Below are positions 5,199 to 9,022 of a DNA stretch of 9,022 nucleotides, in pieces; position 1 is the first letter of the stretch; each line of letters starts with the position of its first letter. The DNA is from Pseudomonadota bacterium (GTDB lineage Bacteria; Pseudomonadota; Gammaproteobacteria; Steroidobacterales; Steroidobacteraceae): the NCBI GenBank assembly GCA_021820785.1, contig JAKADE010000087.1:1-9022 (forward strand), written 5' to 3'. Under the pieces are notes generated by a model. It was not told where the DNA came from, made no database searches, and saw nothing but the letters and a program-made list of their open reading frames with translations. Position numbers and translations under genes: made by a program.

Positions 5199-6395
5199 AT
5201 GCACGACGAACGGGAAACGACCTCCATGCCGCGCCGCCCCACCGTGGCGAGCAGCGTCCGCGCCGCCCTGACGGCGCTCGGCATCATGACGCTGCCCGTC
5301 AGCGCCCTTGCCGGCACCATCGGCGCTGGCAAGACCGTTATCCCGTACACCGGCACGCTCGTCGATTACACGATCGGCTACACCGGAACCTACGATATCA
5401 CGGCCATCGGTGGCGGCGGCGGCGGTTCGTACGGCTTCGGGGCCGGTGGCGCAGGGGCAACAGCGGGCGGCGATTTCCAGCTGTCGGCGGGCACGATCCT
5501 GCAAGTTCTCGTCGGTGGCGGCGGGGGGCAAAGCCTGGCTTCGGGCGGCGGCGGTGGCGGCGGCACGTTTGTCTTCGACCAGTCGGCGAGAACGTTGCTG
5601 GTCGTTGCCGGCGGCGGTGGAGGAGGAGGGGTGGGAAGTGGCAGCTACAGCCTCCGCGCGGGCGGCGGCGGGCAGGCGGGCACTGGCGGAGTCGACGGAA
5701 CGTCCGGCGGGTATTTCGGCCCGACGTACGGGAATGGCGGAACGGCTGGCCGCTACATCAGCCGCATCAACAATAGCACGGGAACGGGCGGCAACGGCGG
5801 CGCGTCGGGCACAGGGAGTAGTGCCGGCGGCGGTGGCGGCGCCGGCTACAGCGCGGGGGGCGGTGGTGGCGCCGGCACGTCCTTGGGCGGCGGCGGTGGC
5901 GGTGGCGGTAGCCTCTTCTCGACCAGCGGAGGGAATGGCAGCGGCTCTTTCAGCGGGGCAGGCGGTCTCGCCGGTGGCATGGGTGGCGCCGGCGGGAGCG
6001 GCGCCTCCCAGAATGGTCGCTACACGGGCGGCGCTGGCGGTTTAGGCGGCGGTGGCGGCGGCGGTTACGATGGCGGCGGTGGTGGTGGCGGCGGCTACAG
6101 CGGCGGCGGTGGCGGTGGCGGTGGCGGTAATTTTGCCGGCCCCGGCGGCGGGGCGGGATCCTACGTCGCGCGTTGGGCCACCAATGTTGTGCTCACGGCC
6201 GGCAACAGCGGTGTCTACAGCGGCGACGGCGCCAACGGATCAATCGTCTTAGACAATCTGACCACAGCCGTGAAGCCGCCCTCCACAGTGCCCGAACCAG
6301 GCCCGCTTGCCCTTCTGGCCAGTGGCATCGCCGCCCTCGCCCTCGCCCTGCGAACACGCGGCCGGCCAGACCGCCACCGCCCGGCCGCGACCTGA
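5199..6395 (+). CDS. Secreted polyglycine (ALK/LTK-like glycine-rich) PEP-CTERM protein
   Basis: A 398-aa exported protein. The N-terminus has two basic residues after Met10 (PRRPT), a hydrophobic core (~20-35) and an Ala-Leu-Ala/Gly cleavage site near 38/39, a Sec signal peptide. Residues ~50-355 match the glycine-rich domain best known from ALK/LTK receptors and common in bacteria. It starts YTGTYDITAIGG (61-72), then DFQLSAGTILQVLVGGGGG (92-110), TFVFDQSARTLLVVAGGGG (123-141) and long Gly runs punctuated by Tyr, Ser and Asn. It ends with SYVARWATNVVLTAGNSG...NGSIVL (321-351). The C-terminus is a PEP-CTERM sorting signal: VPEP (364-367), a hydrophobic helix (~368-384) and an Arg-rich tail. 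It should therefore be processed by an exosortase (not in this window) and delivered to the surface or matrix. The start is 5199, after GGAGCAGAGAG, or 5226 (Met10, preceded by GGGAA); the latter gives a more typical signal peptide. Confidence 0.9.
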   Translation: MHDERETTSMPRRPTVASSVRAALTALGIMTLPVSALAGTIGAGKTVIPYTGTLVDYTIGYTGTYDITAIGGGGGGSYGFGAGGAGATAGGDFQLSAGTILQVLVGGGGGQSLASGGGGGGGTFVFDQSARTLLVVAGGGGGGGVGSGSYSLRAGGGGQAGTGGVDGTSGGYFGPTYGNGGTAGRYISRINNSTGTGGNGGASGTGSSAGGGGGAGYSAGGGGGAGTSLGGGGGGGGSLFSTSGGNGSGSFSGAGGLAGGMGGAGGSGASQNGRYTGGAGGLGGGGGGGYDGGGGGGGGYSGGGGGGGGGNFAGPGGGAGSYVARWATNVVLTAGNSGVYSGDGANGSIVLDNLTTAVKPPSTVPEPGPLALLASGIAALALALRTRGRPDRHRPAAT

Positions 6396-6408
6396 CCCGA
6401 CCCCGCGA

Positions 6409-6429
6409 CGCCCGGCCGGACCCCGGGCG
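6409..6429 (+). terminator. GC-rich stem-loop after the PEP-CTERM gene
   Basis: CGCCCGG (6409-6415) and CCGGGCG (6423-6429) form a 7-bp stem with a 7-base loop, 14 bases after the stop codon. No T-run follows, so it may be a weak or Rho-assisted terminator, or merely an mRNA 3' stabilising hairpin. Confidence 0.3.
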
Positions 6430-6548
6430 GGACGCGGAAGGAAGCGTTGCGTCGTCGGATCGTCCTCGCCTGCCCGCACGCCGCCGCTCTGGCGCCGATC
6501 CTCCGGCATGATAGGTTGCAGCGGGGGCCGCCGCCGGGGGGAGGAACG

Positions 6549-6872
6549 ATGCTGACACTTCGGGGGCGCAGGATCTTGTCCTATGTCCAGGCCGTGCTGT
6601 GGTGCAGGTGCATCGGCGAACTTGGCCTCGATTACCAGTGTCCCGATGCCGGGCACCGCTACGGCGTCACCGACACCTCTGCGTTCCTCGCGATGAATTC
6701 CAACGGCACGATCCCGGTGCTGCGCGATGGCTTCAGCGAACCCCTATGGGAGACCGGGGCCATCTCACTTCGAAGGCGGTTCCAGGCTGCGAGAGGGTGT
6801 CTGAAGCGATCGATGAGACGCTCGGCGGTTCTGCCGAGATTTCGCGGCGGCAGCACGGATTTTGTTGGATGA
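6549..6872 (+). pseudogene. Glutathione S-transferase, truncated to its N-terminal domain
   Basis: A strong ribosome-binding site (GGGGGGAGGAACG) precedes the ATG. The translation starts MLTLRGRRILSYVQAVLWC and continues through ELGLDY...DAGHRYGVTDTSAFLAMN, NGTIPVLRDG and PLWETGAI. This is the thioredoxin-fold N-domain of a bacterial GST, with the cis-proline segment GTIPVL and the glutathione-contacting ETGAI in place. Homology stops abruptly after the codon at 6762-6764, where family members continue with LRYLAARYG. The frame runs on for 35 unrelated codons to a TGA at 6870-6872. The whole helical C-domain is lost, so enzymatic function is unlikely. An apparent two-codon insertion (WCRC) lies near codon 20. 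The likely cause is a deletion or insertion joining foreign DNA at 6765. Confidence 0.8.
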
Positions 6873-7300
6873 GCCTTTCGCGGCTGACCGGTGTGTTCCG
6901 TGCGGCGATCTCGCCGGTGCTGTGGCGCGCCAACGGGTCGTCGTTCGCTGAGCCAGACAAGGTGAAATCGCTTCATGGTGGTGTGCGGGATGAGCCGACA
7001 GCATCGCAGCGGCGGAGGGCAGTCGCGCGCGGTGGCGCTCGCCGGGTGAGTCGTTGATCAGGGTGTCGCAGGCCCATGGCGTGAAGCGTCCCCAACCCTG
7101 GAATGGGTTGATCAGTGTGCGGCGAGCAGCAGAGCGAAGGGTTTCAGTCGTCGGCGGCTCCGGGGGTCAGTCTGTCCCCGGGGTCCGGAGCACTCCCTCG
7201 GCGCCGAGTGAGCTGGAGTCGGCGACACATTGGCGGTAGTGTGGCAATGCGCCTGCCATACGCAGGAGCCATTGACGTCACAAGAGATGTGGACATCGCC
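6873..7300. other. Unrecognised DNA between the broken GST and the second sulfotransferase
   Basis: About 430 bases, continuous with the foreign sequence that begins at 6765. Frames are open on both strands but none has a recognisable domain or good start. Elements seen are a 13-base near-direct repeat GTTGATCAG(G/T)GTG at 7053-7065 and 7107-7119, a 6-bp stem-loop CAACCC/GGGTTG (7093-7098, 7105-7110), and a REP-like hairpin at 7160-7181. No transposase motif was found. Confidence 0.35.
7160..7181. repeat. REP-like hairpin
   Basis: CCGGGG (7160-7165) and CCCCGG (7176-7181) flank GTCAGTCTGT. GGGGTCAG...TGTCCCC hairpins of this kind are widespread repetitive extragenic elements in gammaproteobacteria, often mobilised by REP-associated tyrosine transposases. 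With a single copy in the window this is only a resemblance. Confidence 0.3.
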
Positions 7301-7930
7301 ATGGGCCTGAAGGTTGTGGGTACGGGACTGGGTCGAACCGGCACCAAATCGCTGCATACGGCGCTCGCGATGCTGGGCTTCGGTCCCTGTCATCACATGG
7401 TCGAGGTGTTCCAGCACCCCGAGAGCATGGCGCTGTGGATTGATGCGGCTCGGGGGCGGGCGGATTGGGAGTCCATCTTCCGGGACTACCATGCGGCGGT
7501 CGATTATCCGAGTGCCGCGTTCTGGCGGGAGCTGACGAACCATTATCCGGCCGCGAAGGTCATCCATACCGTGCGCGATGCAGACCAGTGGTTCGACTCG
7601 GTGCATGCGACGATTTTTGCCCCCGAGAGCCTCGCGCGCCGTGCCGGCGAGGACGAGCGGGCGCGATTTTTCGCCGGCATCCTCGAGCGAGTTCCCGCGC
7701 AACTCGACGACCGCGCGGTGATGACCGAGTTCTTTCAGGCCCACACCCGATCCGTGATCGCCGCGATCGCCCCGGAACGACTCCTCGTGTATCGGGTGGG
7801 CGACGGGTGGGAGCCTCTGTGTCGGTTCCTGGGCGTCGCGCAGCCCACCGTGCCGTTCCCCTCCGAGAACTCACGCGCTGAGTTCATCGATCGCGTCAGA
7901 GCCCTGCAGACGGACCCGCCGAACGCCTGA
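7301..7930 (+). CDS. Sulfotransferase_4-type sulfotransferase
   Basis: A 209-aa protein starting MGLKVVGTGLGRTGTKSLHT. Its PAPS loop lies at 9-18 (GLGRTGTKSL), the Gly-Arg-Thr-Gly-Thr form characteristic of the Sulfotransferase_4 family. HTVRDADQWFDS (89-100) supplies the 3'-phosphate-binding Arg92 and Ser100. A YRVGDGWEPLCRFLG block (164-178) corresponds to the conserved C-terminal part. Substrates of this family are mostly unknown. The frame is open back to 7115, but homology begins exactly at the ATG of 7301, so that start is preferred; 7247 (MRLPYAG) is possible. The ribosome-binding site is weak (AGAGA about 13 bases upstream). It converges on the TPR-type sulfotransferase with 58 bases between stops, and shares only the PAPS motifs with the other two sulfotransferases here. 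Its N-terminal border lies just after the rearranged DNA that truncates the GST, but the gene looks complete. Confidence 0.88.
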   Translation: MGLKVVGTGLGRTGTKSLHTALAMLGFGPCHHMVEVFQHPESMALWIDAARGRADWESIFRDYHAAVDYPSAAFWRELTNHYPAAKVIHTVRDADQWFDSVHATIFAPESLARRAGEDERARFFAGILERVPAQLDDRAVMTEFFQAHTRSVIAAIAPERLLVYRVGDGWEPLCRFLGVAQPTVPFPSENSRAEFIDRVRALQTDPPNA

Positions 7931-7958
7931 ATGATGCCCCGCGAGGGCGTGCCACTCA

Positions 7959-7984
7959 CGGCGGCGCACTTCTTTGTGCGGCCG
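7959..7984. terminator. Stem-loop between convergent sulfotransferase genes
   Basis: CGGC-GG-CGCAC (7959-7969) pairs with GTGCG-GCCG (7976-7984) around TTCTTT, nine pairs with a two-base bulge. Placed between two convergent stops it could serve both genes as a terminator, but no strong T-run follows in either direction. Confidence 0.35.
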
Positions 7985-7988
7985 AAAG

Positions 7989-9022
7989 TCAGGCGCTCGC
8001 GCGATAGCGGATCAGCGCATCACCCAAGGCATGTTCGAGCGGTGACAGCCAGGGCTCGAAGTGCCGCCAGTGCTCGAGTCCAGTGCGACTGATGGGGCGG
8101 CGTACCTGCTCTGAGCTCGCCGTGCGAATGCTCCGCTCGGTCTTGTGGAACTCCAGGCAGGCCGACTCGAACGGCAGGCCGCAGAACGCCAGCATGCGCC
8201 GGACGCTGCCCTCGAGGTCCGTGATCACATCTTCGTGGTGGACGGTGAGAATCCTTCCGGGCAGTACCGCATTCCAGTGCTCCATCAGCTCGAGGTAGGT
8301 GCGGTAATACCGGGCAATGTCCTCGACACTGTAGGTGAACTCCTGGCCGCTCGCGAACAGCTGTTTCAGATTGCCGAAGCAGCAGGCCATCGGTTCCCGA
8401 CGCGCATCGATGATTTTGGCATTCGGCAGCATCAGGTGAATGAGACCGATGTGCCGGAAATTGTTCGGCATCTTGTCGATGAACAGGGGTCGGCCCGTAT
8501 GCCGGTAGACCCGCGTTTCGGCGAGGAATCGCTCGCCGAGCCGGCGCAGATCCTCGGCCCGGAGTTCCGTCAATACGCTGGGATAGCGAGGGTCCTCGGG
8601 GTCGGCGGACGCCCCGCGCAGTTCCACGGTATAGCGGTGGATCTCGGCCAGTTCCTGCGTGCCTTCGACCCGGGAGTGCGAGGCGAGGATCTGTTCGAGC
8701 AGCGTCGAGCCGGCCCGGGGCAGGCCCACGATGAAGATGGGGTCGGGCTCCGGAGTGCCCCAGCCTTGCCGCGCGGCGAAGAACTCCGCGGTGCACACCG
8801 CCTTCTGCAGGCGCGTATTGGCTTCGACGAACTCGGGCCGGTAGCGGCTCTCGGCCCGCTTCAACGCATTGCCGCGCGCATAGAACTGCCATGACGTCTC
8901 ATAGTCACCGCGGTCCTCCAGCGCCTTGCCGAGCGCGAAGCACAGGTGATAGAGGTCCACCGGGTGGGTCCCGGGGGCCTGCTCCGCGGCGCGCATCTGT
9001 GCGAGCTCTGCGTCACTGAAGC
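7989..9022 (-). CDS. TPR-linked sulfotransferase, C-terminal part (5' end outside window)
   Basis: The frame is open to the right edge. Codons upstream of the first in-window Met (8996) read FSDAELAQ and continue the family sequence, so the true start lies outside. The visible protein (numbered from that Met) opens with the last TPR-like unit (LYHLCFALGKALEDRGDYET, 15-34; then FYARGNALKR). The sulfotransferase domain follows, with a PAPS loop IFIVGLPRAGSTLLEQIL (87-104), the conserved FIDKMPNNFRHIGLIHLM (172-189) and the 3'-phosphate region IIDARREPMACCFGNLKQLF (195-214). The tail has a TASSEQVRRPI...GLEHWRHFEPWL block (292-317). These large TPR-sulfotransferases are common in proteobacteria; some relatives sulfate tyrosines or glycans, but the acceptor here is unknown. 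The position usually held by the PAPS-binding Ser, eight residues after Arg200, is Gly208. The upstream TPR array probably adds several hundred residues. Confidence 0.9.
   Translation of the reverse strand, partial: FSDAELAQMRAAEQAPGTHPVDLYHLCFALGKALEDRGDYETSWQFYARGNALKRAESRYRPEFVEANTRLQKAVCTAEFFAARQGWGTPEPDPIFIVGLPRAGSTLLEQILASHSRVEGTQELAEIHRYTVELRGASADPEDPRYPSVLTELRAEDLRRLGERFLAETRVYRHTGRPLFIDKMPNNFRHIGLIHLMLPNAKIIDARREPMACCFGNLKQLFASGQEFTYSVEDIARYYRTYLELMEHWNAVLPGRILTVHHEDVITDLEGSVRRMLAFCGLPFESACLEFHKTERSIRTASSEQVRRPISRTGLEHWRHFEPWLSPLEHALGDALIRYRASA

Noticed and set aside
4986..5531. 181-codon minus-strand frame upstream of and over the polyglycine gene start
   Set aside because: It overlaps the signal peptide region antisense, is compositionally biased (Ala/Arg/Gly) and shows no motif.
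5308..6045. 245-codon Ala/Arg-rich plus-strand frame
   Set aside because: It is the out-of-frame shadow of the Gly-codon runs of the polyglycine gene; repeated GGC/GGT read in another frame yields Ala/Val/Arg.
7115..7300. N-terminal extension of the second sulfotransferase from the ATG at 7115
   Set aside because: The extension shows no homology and covers a REP-like hairpin; family members begin at the MGLKVVGTG segment.
8145..8894. 249-codon plus-strand frame
   Set aside because: It is antisense to the TPR-linked sulfotransferase, which carries clear PAPS-binding motifs.

Overview
The window reads as GC-rich proteobacterial DNA. The presence of an exosortase-type PEP-CTERM protein and several PAPS-dependent sulfotransferases, one of them of the TPR-linked type, suggests an environmental gammaproteobacterium. 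That assignment is an inference from gene content; there is no rRNA or housekeeping marker to fix it.

Left third (1-3000): a mobile, accessory stretch. It opens with the 5' end of a RelE/HigB-like toxin gene (minus strand) whose promoter is embedded in a near-perfect palindrome. Next comes an isolated 3' half of a tRNA-Lys(TTT) gene, which looks like an attachment-site scar. About 500 bases without recognisable genes follow, then an intact hipB-hipA toxin-antitoxin operon (minus strand, ATGA overlap) with an AT-rich, dyad-rich control region. The stretch ends with the last ~57 codons of an IS3-family transposase.

Middle (3000-7300): about 600 bases of relic-looking DNA carry a 20-base direct repeat in two copies. 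After it comes a complete sulfotransferase gene (minus), an AT-rich intergenic region of about 700 bases, and a long plus-strand gene for a secreted polyglycine protein. That protein has a signal peptide, an ALK/LTK-like glycine-rich domain and a C-terminal VPEP sorting signal. Immediately downstream is a glutathione S-transferase gene truncated after about 72 codons and joined to unrecognised DNA.

Right end (7300-9022): a second, smaller sulfotransferase (plus, Sulfotransferase_4 type) converges on a third (minus, TPR-linked type, running off the window), with a possible shared stem-loop between them. The three sulfotransferases belong to visibly different subfamilies, so they are not recent tandem duplicates. 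Together with the exported polyglycine protein they suggest, as a hypothesis only, a sulfated cell-surface or matrix product. The two toxin-antitoxin loci, the tRNA scar, the IS remnant and the truncated GST show that the locus has been rearranged repeatedly.
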